From Bacteroidaceae bacterium (GTDB lineage: Bacteria > Bacteroidota > Bacteroidia > Bacteroidales > Bacteroidaceae), in assembly GCA_017534535.1 (NCBI GenBank), contig JAFXVZ010000021.1, positions 1 through 41,033 on the forward strand: a stretch of DNA of 41,033 nucleotides. Direction: 5' to 3'. The position numbers and the translations under genes are program-made. The notes under the pieces are model-generated. The model searched no databases. It saw only the letters and a program-made list of their open reading frames with translations, and had not been told where the DNA came from. Below are positions 33,272 through 40,521 of the stretch, in pieces. How positions within the stretch are numbered: position 1 is the first letter of the stretch; the number at the start of each line of letters is the position of its first letter.

Positions 33272-35275
33272 CTATTTCACTTTCCTCAGCACCATCGCCG
33301 ACCTTGCCGGCACATACAGTTGAAGCCAACCCTTGTGCTGCTTGCTATACAGGCGGTCAGGCATCGTGAAATGCTTGATGCTGTCATTATTCAACCCATT
33401 GCCACCAAAGTCCTTGCTATCGGTATTCAGTACCACCTCATAGCTGCCCTCAGGCACCAGGAACCCATAATCGGTGAATGAGCGAACGGGATTGAAGTTG
33501 AATACAAACACCAAATCATCGCGCTTGTATGCCAAAATCTGGTCACCATCATTGTGCCAAATCTCCTGCACCTTGGTCTTCTGGAAACGCTTCACGCTCT
33601 TGATGACCTTCAGCATAGCTTGGTCGAAATCACCCAAGTAATGATAGCAAAGGTTCTTGTTATCCACCAAGTCCCACTGTCGGCGGGCATACTTGTGACT
33701 CCATCCGTTCCCCTCACGAGGGAAGTCAATCCATTCCGGATGCCCGAACTCATTACCCATGAAGTTCAGGTAACCGCCATTGATGGTGGAAGCCGTGAGC
33801 AATCGAATCATCTTATGCAGAGCGATGCCTCGGTTCACCGTATAATTCTCGTCGCCCTTCTGGAAATGCCAATACATATCCGCATCAATCAGACGGAAGA
33901 TAATGGTCTTGTCGCCCACCAAAGCCTGGTCGTGACTCTCGGCATAGCTGATGGTCTTCTCATCCTCTCTGCGGTTGGTCACCTCCCAGAACAAGCTGCT
34001 TGGCTTCCAATCCTCATCGATTTTCTCCTTGATGGTCTTAATCCAATAGTCAGGAATATTCATCGCCATACGATAGTCGAAGCCATAGCCTCCATCATCG
34101 ATAGGAGCTGCCAAGCCTGGCATACCCGACACCTCTTCCGCGATGGTGATAGCGTGAGGGTTCACCTGATGAATCAAGCGGTTAGCCAGCGTCAGATAGC
34201 AGATGGCATTGTCATCCTCATGCCCGTTGAAGTAATCGCCATAGCCCATAAATGCCTCACCCAAGCCGTGACTATAGTACAGCATCGAGGTCACACCGTC
34301 GAAGCGGAAGCCGTCGAACTTGAATTCCTCCAGCCAATACTTGCAGTTGGAGAGCAGGAAATGCAGCACATTGTCCTTGCCGTAGTCGAAGCACAGCGAA
34401 TCCCAAGCCGGATGCTCATGACGGTCGCCTGGATAGAAATATTGGTTAGGGTCACCTGCAAAGTTGCCCAAGCCCTCCATCTCGTTCTTCACAGCATGGG
34501 AATGAACAATGTCCATAATCACAGCAATACCCATCTCATGAGCCGTGTCAATCAGTTCCTTCAGCTCATCAGGCGTGCCAAAGCGTGATGATGGAGCAAA
34601 GAAGCTCGACACGTGATAGCCGAAGCTACCGTAATAAGGATGCTCCTGTATCGCCATAATCTGGATGCAGTTATAGCCGTCTTTGGCCACACGGGGCAAC
34701 ACATTGTCCTTAAACTCCCGATAGGTGCCCACCTTCTCCTCCTGCTGACTCATGCCCACGTGGCACTCATAGATCAGCAATGGGTTCACATCGGGCTTGA
34801 ACTTCTTCACCTTCACCTGGTAAGGCTCAGCTGGGTCCCACACCTGCGCACTGAAAATCTTCGTCGCTTCATCCTGCACCACACGGTTCGCCCATGCGGG
34901 GATGCGTTCGCCCTCGCCACCATTCCACTTCACTTTCAGCTTATAGAGGTCTTCGTGATGCAGGGCATCCAGCGGCAACTTGATTTCCCAATTGCCATCC
35001 TTCTTCGGCTTCATGGCGAACTTAGGGTTCTCCTGCCAGCCGTTGAAAGTACCAATCACATAAATCTCCGTAGCGTTAGGTGCCCATTCGCGCAACACCC
35101 AATTCTTATCAGTCTTGTGAAGGCCGAAATACAGATGTCCGTCGGCAAAGTCGGCCAAGGTTATCTTGCCCTTCTTTGTCAACTGCTTCTCCTTATACAA
35201 AAAATGCTCATGCCGTCCGTTGATGGCGTCAGCAAATGGCTCCAGCCATGGGTCGTTCTTAATCAGTTTCAACAT
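33272..35275 (-). CDS. glgB: 1,4-alpha-glucan branching enzyme (GH13)
   Basis: 667 aa; forms alpha-1,6 branches in glycogen. A CBM48-like N-terminal domain (about 60-150: REWAPNATEIYVIGTFNGW) precedes the GH13 barrel (YECHVGMSQQEEKVGTY; nucleophile Asp near 325 in FDGFRFDGVTS; acid/base Glu near 379 in AEEVSGMPG; Asp near 443 in YAESHDQAL), then a C-terminal beta domain. The length and the GMSQQEEKV and FMGNEFGHPEW motifs match the eukaryote-like branching-enzyme subgroup common in Bacteroidota rather than E. coli GlgB. No other glg genes are in the window. Confidence 0.95.
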   Translation of the reverse strand: MLKLIKNDPWLEPFADAINGRHEHFLYKEKQLTKKGKITLADFADGHLYFGLHKTDKNWVLREWAPNATEIYVIGTFNGWQENPKFAMKPKKDGNWEIKLPLDALHHEDLYKLKVKWNGGEGERIPAWANRVVQDEATKIFSAQVWDPAEPYQVKVKKFKPDVNPLLIYECHVGMSQQEEKVGTYREFKDNVLPRVAKDGYNCIQIMAIQEHPYYGSFGYHVSSFFAPSSRFGTPDELKELIDTAHEMGIAVIMDIVHSHAVKNEMEGLGNFAGDPNQYFYPGDRHEHPAWDSLCFDYGKDNVLHFLLSNCKYWLEEFKFDGFRFDGVTSMLYYSHGLGEAFMGYGDYFNGHEDDNAICYLTLANRLIHQVNPHAITIAEEVSGMPGLAAPIDDGGYGFDYRMAMNIPDYWIKTIKEKIDEDWKPSSLFWEVTNRREDEKTISYAESHDQALVGDKTIIFRLIDADMYWHFQKGDENYTVNRGIALHKMIRLLTASTINGGYLNFMGNEFGHPEWIDFPREGNGWSHKYARRQWDLVDNKNLCYHYLGDFDQAMLKVIKSVKRFQKTKVQEIWHNDGDQILAYKRDDLVFVFNFNPVRSFTDYGFLVPEGSYEVVLNTDSKDFGGNGLNNDSIKHFTMPDRLYSKQHKGWLQLYVPARSAMVLRKVK

Positions 35276-35308
35276 AATATCTTGAATTGCAAAGTTTAAA
35301 TTTTAATG

Positions 35309-35395
35309 ATCAATTGTCAATTGTCACTTTTTGGAGCAGCGAGGGTAGAGCCAAGCTTGCTTGGGCTATGCCGAGTCGCGACAAAATAGGACGCA
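35309..35395. repeat. Short heptamer array plus paired palindromes upstream of glgB
   Basis: ATCAATT, GTCAATT and GTCACTT (35309-35329) are followed by an imperfect hairpin, AGCCAAGC (35349-35356) with GCTTGGGCT (35359-35367), and the palindrome GTCGCGAC (35375-35382). A second, longer GTCAATT array begins at 35396, so the hairpins are bracketed by the same 7-bp repeat. Confidence 0.55.
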
Positions 35396-35458
35396 GTCAA
35401 TTGTCAATTGTCAATCGTCAATTGTCAATCGTCAATCGTCAATTGTCAATCGTCAACG
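35396..35458. repeat. Heptanucleotide tandem repeat (GTCAATT/C, 8-9 units)
   Basis: Eight units of GTCAATT or GTCAATC run from 35396 to 35451, plus a diverged unit GTCAACG (35452-35458). The DUF2461 gene's TGA stop (35455-35453) lies in the last unit. The same unit is found inside the anti-sigma-like gene at 15716-15757. Confidence 0.85.
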
Positions 35459-36121
35459 TTCAAAGTCATCCACCGTATAATTGATGAAATCCAGGAAAGG
35501 CTTGGCTGTCTTTGCCAACTCAACCCACTTATCCACAAAACCATCCTCCTGATAGAAGTCATCCTCAAAGTACTTGAACACACTGAAATCCTTGGGTTTC
35601 AGCAAGTGCAAATACTCGAAATCCTTGGGAAACCCTTTGGGGTTCACCTTCAGTTCCTCCATACCGATTTTGGGGAACAGACGCTTGAACTTCTTGTCTT
35701 CTATAATCTTCCTGTACTCATCAATGTCGTTATAAATTGACTGCCTAACAGCCTGCAATTGCTTGGATGTAAGTCCGTAAGTACCTCCTGCAAAGAAGCA
35801 CCCTGAGGGCTCCAGGTGGTAGTAATACCCCAAATGCAGCGACTTCTTCCCCTTGGCGGAGATAAACCCTCCGATGTGCGTCTTGTAAGGACTTTTGTCG
35901 TATGAGAACCTCACATCGCGATAAATCCTCCACGTGCAATCCTTGGGTTGCAGATGCCTTACCGAAGGGTCGAACTCCCCGATGCGGGCAATCAGCACCA
36001 GCAACAGCTTGTCGAACTCCGCAGTAGCTTCCTGATACATGGCCTTATGCGCTTGAAACCACTCTCGGTTATTATTCGCCGCCAGCTGCTTGAGGAACTC
36101 CAAAATCAGTTCAATCTTCAT
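35453..36121 (-). CDS. DUF2461 family protein
   Basis: 222 aa from ATG 36121; a GTG two codons earlier is also in frame. The family core is clear: FLKQLAANNNREWFQAHK at the N-terminus, WRIYRDVRFSYDKSPYKTHIGGFIS (the most conserved segment), YYHLEPSGCFFAGGTYGLT, and a helical C-terminus with LFPKIGMEELKVNPKGFP. DUF2461 (TIGR02453) has no established activity. It is monocistronic, with a good promoter and a 7-bp repeat array forming its stop. Confidence 0.93.
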   Translation of the reverse strand: MKIELILEFLKQLAANNNREWFQAHKAMYQEATAEFDKLLLVLIARIGEFDPSVRHLQPKDCTWRIYRDVRFSYDKSPYKTHIGGFISAKGKKSLHLGYYYHLEPSGCFFAGGTYGLTSKQLQAVRQSIYNDIDEYRKIIEDKKFKRLFPKIGMEELKVNPKGFPKDFEYLHLLKPKDFSVFKYFEDDFYQEDGFVDKWVELAKTAKPFLDFINYTVDDFER

Positions 36122-36138
36122 AACCACATTGTTTTCTG

Positions 36139-36169
36139 CAAACTTACTGAATTTCTCTGTATCTTCAAA
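36139..36169 (-). promoter_or_regulatory. Promoter of the DUF2461 gene
   Basis: Minus strand: -33 TTTG (36169-36166), a 19-base spacer, then -7 TAAGTTTG (36146-36139). The start codon at 36121 follows a leader of about 13 bases. Confidence 0.7.
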
Positions 36170-36223
36170 ACAATTTCATGTTTTTATGCCGCTATCGCCT
36201 AATCTTTGCATAAATAAACAAAA

Positions 36224-36253
36224 GCTCCCTGCCAGCCTTTGCCAGCAGGGAGT
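36224..36253 (-). terminator. Terminator hairpin, copy 1 (after small peptide A)
   Basis: CTCCCTGCCAGC (36225-36236) and GCCAGCAGGGAG (36241-36252) form a strong stem with paired CTCCCTGC/GCAGGGAG and inner GC pairs. On the minus strand a T-rich tract (CTTTTGTTTATTTA) follows. Nearly identical to the hairpin at 36560-36589. Confidence 0.75.
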
Positions 36254-36323
36254 CTTGGGTTGTTGTTGTTATTATGCAGTACCAGCCTTTTCAGCGGACT
36301 TGGGATAGCGATTCGAGATTCAG

Positions 36324-36434
36324 CTACCAGGGGGATGACTCTGGGGCGCCTTTGCTGGTTTGCAACAAAGGAGTGTCGCACTCAAACGTGAGAACTTTCA
36401 CGACAGGCTTTTCATACTCTTCTTTCTTCCCCAT
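36324..36434 (-). CDS. Small peptide A (36 aa, Y-x-K-P ... L-L-Q-x-S-K ... W family)
   Basis: Read from the minus strand: ATG at 36434, TAG at 36324. The peptide starts MGKKEEYEKPVVKVLTFE and continues with L23-L24-Q25, S27-K28, P31 and a C-terminal Trp36. It aligns with peptide B (38221-38328) at the Lys-Lys start, Tyr7, Lys9-Pro10, Lys13-Val14, Glu18, LLQ, SK, Pro31 and the last Trp, with one gap. A -7 element TATCTTTG (36476-36469) lies about 35 bases upstream, and a terminator hairpin about 70 bases beyond the stop. It has no signal peptide. Function unknown; homology between A and B is the evidence that both are genes. Confidence 0.7.
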   Translation of the reverse strand: MGKKEEYEKPVVKVLTFECDTPLLQTSKGAPESSPW

Positions 36435-36468
36435 AACGATAAATTATTGTAAATTATTATTTGGTTTG

Positions 36469-36476
36469 CAAAGATA
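36469..36476 (-). promoter_or_regulatory. -7 element of small peptide A
   Basis: TATCTTTG on the minus strand at 36476-36469. There is no exact TTTG at -33. Confidence 0.45.
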
Positions 36477-36559
36477 CACAAAAATAAATAATTAGGAAAG
36501 GATTTGTGAAAAAATACGGCAGGGAATAGGGTAGAATAAATAGCCATTGCTATAATAAA

Positions 36560-36589
36560 GCTCCCTGCCAGCATTTGCCAGCAGGGAGC
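36560..36589 (-). terminator. Terminator hairpin, copy 2 (after the fimbrillin-like gene)
   Basis: GCTCCCTGC (36560-36568) pairs with GCAGGGAGC (36581-36589), with inner CAGC/GCCAG pairing. On the minus strand it is followed by TTTATTATA. It shares almost its whole sequence with the hairpin at 36224-36253. Confidence 0.75.
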
Positions 36590-36642
36590 ACCTTGTTATC
36601 ATGCTTTTCCAATCCTTGCAGGACGGGATTGGCGATTATGGA

Positions 36643-38184
36643 TTAATTTTTTGTAACGGTGTAAGTCCATGTGAATGAACCGTCAAGATTGTCTGTTGGT
36701 TCACTGCGGGTAACGGTATAGCCAGGAGCAGCAATTGCTGACAAACCGCCACTATCTAAATTACTGGAATAGATACCCCCCTCGGTCTCTCCGTTGGCCG
36801 TAATGGTAAGAGTAGCAGAATCGCCATCACAGCTTAGATAGAGATAATCAACAAGAATGCCGACATTAGTATTTTTACAAGTAATGACGTTATCACCCTT
36901 GAGAATCAAATTCAGAGTCAAATCTTTACCTACTATAAAACCTTCATTTAAAAAACCCTCTTCATCAGTATGACTACTCGTAGCGATGAGGTTGTCCAGC
37001 GTAATGGTGCCTCCTGTTAAATTTGGATCCCCCCAGGGTTCTTCTAATCCTGAGTCCCCCCAATAGAATATATAGTCTTCGCTAGGACCACTGATAGTGA
37101 TATCAAAGGAATCAGTTCCTACAGTAGTACTGAATACGGGAAAATTTGGATTCGTTATTAAAGCACCTCCACTAACCGTTGGTGCCACTGGTGCCACTTC
37201 CTCCTTCACAAGTGTAGCTTCACCATAATAATACCTATTATTCTGGAATCCACCAGTAGGTGCTGCTTTGGTACATGTATAAGTGTTGCCATCCGCATAA
37301 GCGGTAAAAATAATGGCGTCGTTCTCGTTATAACCGTTGAAGATTGTTGAGAAATAGATGTTTCTATCAGTATCAGTCAAAACAGGATCTGCAATTACGA
37401 TGGGACCATAACTGGAAACTCCGGTAAGAGGAGTATAATAATCCATAAGCCCAAAATTTCCCGATGTGGAGATAACGATACTCGAAATGGTAGGGGTAGG
37501 AGTAATTGTATTTCCTTCTTCGTCAACAAATGTGAGCTTCTGACGGAAAATGGAGTTGATGTTCTTGAAGCTGAAATTGGTCTTGGTGTTATCTTCTATC
37601 TGGCCAAAAGTCAAGTTAGTACCCTCAACTTTAGTCACCTTCATCTCTGCCAAGTTATAATCCATACTTTCGGCAGTAGCCAGTTTGCCATCCGTTTCAA
37701 ATATGTAGTAACTATCAATTGGATCTGATGAGTCTATACTCATGCCGTAATACAAGTAAACTACATCGCCTACTGCGGGGTTGAAAGAAGAATAACCTGA
37801 ATCATCATAGGTGTAAAAACTCAGGTTACCGGAGAGCGTGCAAGTTGGTCCGTTTTGGTTAGGATACAGGGGCGCTATATTCACAGTATGGTCATCCGGA
37901 TCTTCAGCACATCCATAAGCGATAACACCACTACTATTGATAAACATATACACAGGTTCTTCTGTGCTGAAAGAAGACGAAATGGTGCTTTCACCTATGC
38001 CAAACACACGTGTACCAGCCTCGTCATCCATGGTGGCTTGAATACTGAAGCTGTAGGTCTTAGCCACTTCTTTTGCAATCTGTGTCTCATTTCCCACCGT
38101 CAGTTCGTCACTGCTGCAGGAAGAAAGTGCTACTGTGCCCATCATCAGGGCAGCTGCTATGCCAAAAAAATAATTCTTCTTCAT
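36643..38184 (-). CDS. Fimbrillin-like lipoprotein with C-terminal beta-helix-like domain
   Basis: 513 aa. Signal with lipobox VALSSC (Cys23) followed by SSDEL. Residues about 40-335 look like a fimbrillin / Mfa-like domain: alternating beta strands, YSFSIQATMDDEAGTRVFG near the start, and FRQKLTFVDEEG with ISSIVISTSGNFGLMDY. After a Pro-rich linker (VAPVAPTVSG), residues about 350-513 have short strand repeats (GGTITLDNLIA; LTLNLILKGDNVITC; SATLTITANGE) resembling DUF4353-type carbohydrate-binding beta-helix domains. Probably surface-exposed. Peptide B lies 36 bases upstream on the same transcript. Fold family is likely; ligand unknown. Confidence 0.75.
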   Translation of the reverse strand: MKKNYFFGIAAALMMGTVALSSCSSDELTVGNETQIAKEVAKTYSFSIQATMDDEAGTRVFGIGESTISSSFSTEEPVYMFINSSGVIAYGCAEDPDDHTVNIAPLYPNQNGPTCTLSGNLSFYTYDDSGYSSFNPAVGDVVYLYYGMSIDSSDPIDSYYIFETDGKLATAESMDYNLAEMKVTKVEGTNLTFGQIEDNTKTNFSFKNINSIFRQKLTFVDEEGNTITPTPTISSIVISTSGNFGLMDYYTPLTGVSSYGPIVIADPVLTDTDRNIYFSTIFNGYNENDAIIFTAYADGNTYTCTKAAPTGGFQNNRYYYGEATLVKEEVAPVAPTVSGGALITNPNFPVFSTTVGTDSFDITISGPSEDYIFYWGDSGLEEPWGDPNLTGGTITLDNLIATSSHTDEEGFLNEGFIVGKDLTLNLILKGDNVITCKNTNVGILVDYLYLSCDGDSATLTITANGETEGGIYSSNLDSGGLSAIAAPGYTVTRSEPTDNLDGSFTWTYTVTKN

Positions 38185-38220
38185 GTTCTCAATGTTTTTA
38201 AGGATTCAACATTCGGTTAT

Positions 38221-38328
38221 TTACCACGATTGTGGTTTAGGACCGCTTTTGCTGGCTTGCAGCAATGTCACACTCTTCTCTAACTTAACAACCTTCATGG
38301 AAGGCTTCACATACTTTTTCTTGTCCAT
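38221..38328 (-). CDS. Small peptide B (35 aa), first gene of the fimbrillin-like operon
   Basis: Read from the minus strand: ATG at 38328, TAA at 38221. It starts MDKKKYVKPSMKVVKLEKS and continues L22-L23-Q24, S26-K27, P30 and a C-terminal Trp35. It shares the key positions of peptide A (Tyr, Lys-Pro, Lys-Val, Glu, Leu-Leu-Gln, Ser-Lys, Pro, final Trp). It has no signal peptide and a strongly basic N-terminus (six Lys in the first twelve). It ends 36 bases before the fimbrillin-like ATG, so the two share the promoter at 38366-38396. I know similar short Y-x-x-P peptides near surface lipoproteins in this phylum only as unnamed open frames. Confidence 0.75.
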   Translation of the reverse strand: MDKKKYVKPSMKVVKLEKSVTLLQASKSGPKPQSW

Positions 38329-38365
38329 AATTCAATAATTTTAAAGATTATTATCATCCAAGCTA

Positions 38366-38396
38366 CAAAGGTATAAAATAAAAATGATAATTGAAA
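38366..38396 (-). promoter_or_regulatory. Promoter of the small peptide B / fimbrillin-like operon
   Basis: Minus strand: -7 TACCTTTG (38373-38366). A near-match -33 TTTC (38396-38393) lies 19 bases upstream. The leader to ATG 38328 is about 33 bases. Confidence 0.55.
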
Positions 38397-38497
38397 ATAA
38401 ATTGTAAAAAAATCACTTTTTTGCCATACTTCATGAATGTACGACTGCATTTGTAAGTGTCCTTTTTCTTCGTATTTCGTATTTAATCGTCTTAAAA

Positions 38498-38529
38498 TTT
38501 GTTAGTTTGATTTGAAGTGATTATATTTG
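38498..38529 (+). promoter_or_regulatory. Consensus promoter of the double-glycine precursor gene
   Basis: -33 TTTG (38498-38501), a 20-base spacer, then -7 TATATTTG (38522-38529). The expected start is about 38534, 18 bases before the ATG at 38552. Confidence 0.75.
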
Positions 38530-38551
38530 TGCAGTTAAATGATATCATACT

Positions 38552-38731
38552 ATGGGAACAGAAGATAACAAGAAGCGTGTCGTGTAGATCGAAATCGACG
38601 ACGAGGTGAAGAAACTCACAGTTGAGGGCGTTGACAAGGATGCCCAAGTGGTGATGAAGCAAGAACTCAGTGATGACGAGTTGGATGGTGTAGCAGGAGG
38701 AGCACATTTCGATGAATGGGAAAGACCTTAG
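38552..38731 (+). pseudogene. Double-glycine-leader peptide precursor interrupted by an in-frame amber codon
   Basis: The frame runs from ATG 38552 to TAG 38729-38731 (59 sense codons), with one internal TAG at 38585-38587 (codon 12). Before it: MGTEDNKKRVV. After it: IEIDDEVKKLTVEGVDKDAQ, then VVMKQ and the leader end ELSDDELDGVAGG, followed by the nine-residue tail AHFDEWERP. The acidic LSDDELDGVAGG end is the classic cleavage signal of peptides exported by C39-peptidase ABC transporters (bacteriocins, RiPP precursors). The tail has no Cys, Ser or Thr, so it is not a lanthipeptide core. The amber is one base from CAG. It may be dead, suppressed, or restarted at ATG 38654. No maturation or export gene is in the window. 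Confidence 0.72.
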
Positions 38732-38760
38732 AACTAAACGATATTGCTTTTAGGTAATTT

Positions 38761-38809
38761 GGTTATGGGTGGATCCTCCTTTTAAACGTTGATTCTCCCA
38801 CCCATAACC
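38761..38809. repeat. 12-bp perfect inverted repeat between convergent genes
   Basis: GGTTATGGGTGG (38761-38772) and CCACCCATAACC (38798-38809) pair perfectly around a 25-base loop. No T-run follows on either strand, so it is not a typical intrinsic terminator, although its place between two convergent genes suggests transcript ending or stabilisation. Confidence 0.65.
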
Positions 38810-38866
38810 ACTAACTACTTCCGTCTAAGTGATATACAGTATCGAAATGGCGAACTGAATCACCGC

Positions 38867-40498
38867 TCATTCTGGTATTGCCTGGATTCTGCCTACATAA
38901 GCGCTCCAGCTAGCTTCTGCCTTGTAATCATCAACGGATGCTGCTGGTACATAGATGGGGCAGTCGTTGGTGTCATCCAGTGCACATACATCAAGTGTTG
39001 GAGGGGTAGTTGCCAAGCAAGTGATGCTCGTCAGACTCCTGCATTCATTAAAAGCAAATAAACCAATTGAAGTCACATCCTTAGGAATGGTGATGCTCGT
39101 CAGGTTTCTACAACCATAGAAAGCAAATTCGCCAATTGAAGTTACACCCTCAGGAATGTTAATGCTCGTCAGGCTGCTACAATCTGCAAAAGCATAATCT
39201 CCAATTGAAATCACATCCTCAGGAATGGTGATGCTCGTCAGGCTGCTGCAATAATGAAAAGCAAATCCCCCAATTGAAGTCACACCCTCAGGAATGGTGA
39301 TGCTCGCCAGGCTGCTGCATTCGGAAAAAGCATGATCGCCAATTGAAGTCACACCCTCAGGAATGGTGATGCTCGTCAGGTTGAGGCATTCATAAAAAAC
39401 ATAATCGCCAATTGAAGTCACACCAGTGAAATACTGTAATTCATCTAAGGAGGTAATGCTGGTATCGCCGCAGAACACGTCGATGTCCGTCACAGCCGCC
39501 GCCTCCCCATAGCTCAGTTCACCATCACCATCCGTATCCCAATATTTGATAAAAATAGTTTTCATATTTTCATCGGCAAAAACTATAGGGTCATCATCGT
39601 TGTGCTGTTTTAGTTCCTCTTCAATATCGACAAGCGTAAAGTTGATGTTATTTGCATGCTTTACTTCCACTTTCTGAGAGGTAGCCTTTGAAACCTCTAT
39701 CGCTTTGCCGTTTTCATCCTTGCCCTTGATGTCTATCGTGAATCCCTTCTCAAAAACCGTAGGAGGCAGGATGAAGAATATATCCATGCTCTCACCTTCT
39801 GTATCGACATTGAAGGAACCTTCTTTGGCGTTGGAATATGGCTTCTCCTTGTCGATTGTGAATACAGGCTCCTCGTCGGCAAGATTGATATACCCTTCTC
39901 CGGCTATCGCCTCACCGTTATTACCCCTGAGAGTCACAGTATGGATATTATAAATCTTTCCTACAGAGACATGAATCATGCCCACGGTCTGCTGGAATGC
40001 GAAGGCACTGCCATCACTCACCACCAACATGGGTGCATCGAAACGGAAGTCATTGGCGTCAGTGGAATTCAGGTCGTCTGGTAGAGAACGGCGTAATATG
40101 TTGCCGCTCAGCACCCAATAGTTATCACCAGGATAAACGGCATAATAAATCTCTTTACTTCTAACCCTCTTTCCTCTAAATGTAGCCTGAGTCCCGTCTG
40201 AGCTAACCAGTGAATACCGTTTCATATCCGCTTCAATGTCGCTAAACACATTGATGCAGTCGCCCTCCGACCAAACAATATGCTTCGTTCCACTCTCTTT
40301 TGGATTGGATATCTGCGCCCTTGTCTGGGTAACATCAGGCATAGTGGCTACTAGTGAAGTGATGGATTTCACCTCTATTCCGGCAACGTCATCTTCGTTT
40401 AAGTCGTCGTTGCTGCATGATGCGAGACCCAAAGAAACGAACATAGCCGCACAAGCTATACCCACATGTTTAACGGATTTCAGTAATTTCTTATTCAT
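38867..40498 (-). CDS. BspA-type leucine-rich-repeat lipoprotein with fimbrillin-like N-terminal domain and EF-hand-like segment
   Basis: 543 aa from ATG 40498; the frame is open from 40558, but the lipoprotein signal begins at MNKKLLKSVKHVG. Lipobox GLASC gives Cys28. Residues about 45-300 resemble a fimbrillin-type domain (FRFDAPMLVVSDGSAFAFQ; MIHVSVGKIYNIHTVTL). A calcium-loop-like DTDGDGELSYGEAAAV follows near 325, then BspA/LRR_5 repeats of 23 residues, each like VTSIGDYAFADCSSLTSI with TIPEG, in six copies, and a capping segment. BspA-type repeats commonly bind host or bacterial surface ligands. Six repeats share an exact 69-bp DNA period (start points 39063 to 39408). Confidence 0.88.
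   Translation of the reverse strand: MNKKLLKSVKHVGIACAAMFVSLGLASCSNDDLNEDDVAGIEVKSITSLVATMPDVTQTRAQISNPKESGTKHIVWSEGDCINVFSDIEADMKRYSLVSSDGTQATFRGKRVRSKEIYYAVYPGDNYWVLSGNILRRSLPDDLNSTDANDFRFDAPMLVVSDGSAFAFQQTVGMIHVSVGKIYNIHTVTLRGNNGEAIAGEGYINLADEEPVFTIDKEKPYSNAKEGSFNVDTEGESMDIFFILPPTVFEKGFTIDIKGKDENGKAIEVSKATSQKVEVKHANNINFTLVDIEEELKQHNDDDPIVFADENMKTIFIKYWDTDGDGELSYGEAAAVTDIDVFCGDTSITSLDELQYFTGVTSIGDYVFYECLNLTSITIPEGVTSIGDHAFSECSSLASITIPEGVTSIGGFAFHYCSSLTSITIPEDVISIGDYAFADCSSLTSINIPEGVTSIGEFAFYGCRNLTSITIPKDVTSIGLFAFNECRSLTSITCLATTPPTLDVCALDDTNDCPIYVPAASVDDYKAEASWSAYVGRIQAIPE
39063..39476 (-). repeat. 69-bp tandem repeats encoding LRR units
   Basis: The landmark CCAATTGAA recurs at 39063, 39132, 39201, 39270, 39339 and 39408, exactly 69 bases apart each time. 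Each unit encodes 23 residues of the BspA-type LRR. Confidence 0.9.
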
Positions 40499-40521
40499 GA
40501 CTTCAATATTTAATTGACTAT

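Noticed and set aside
33554-34588. Long plus-strand open frame (344 codons) across glgB, and a second at 34613-35299
   Set aside because: Both are antisense to a clear branching-enzyme gene. Their translations have no domain pattern, and their composition follows the reverse of glgB codons.
35287-35484. Plus-strand open frame across the GTCAATT array
   Set aside because: The repetitive Q-L-S-I-V-N product is just the heptamer translated; no start signal or conserved domain.
38492-38707. Minus-strand open frame of 71 codons over the double-glycine precursor
   Set aside because: It runs against the promoter and the leader peptide, and its product is Cys/His/Leu-rich without a pattern. The plus-strand reading is far more coherent.
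39063-39476. CRISPR-like array (regular 69-bp period)
   Set aside because: The period is fully coding, equals 23 LRR residues, and has no unique spacers.
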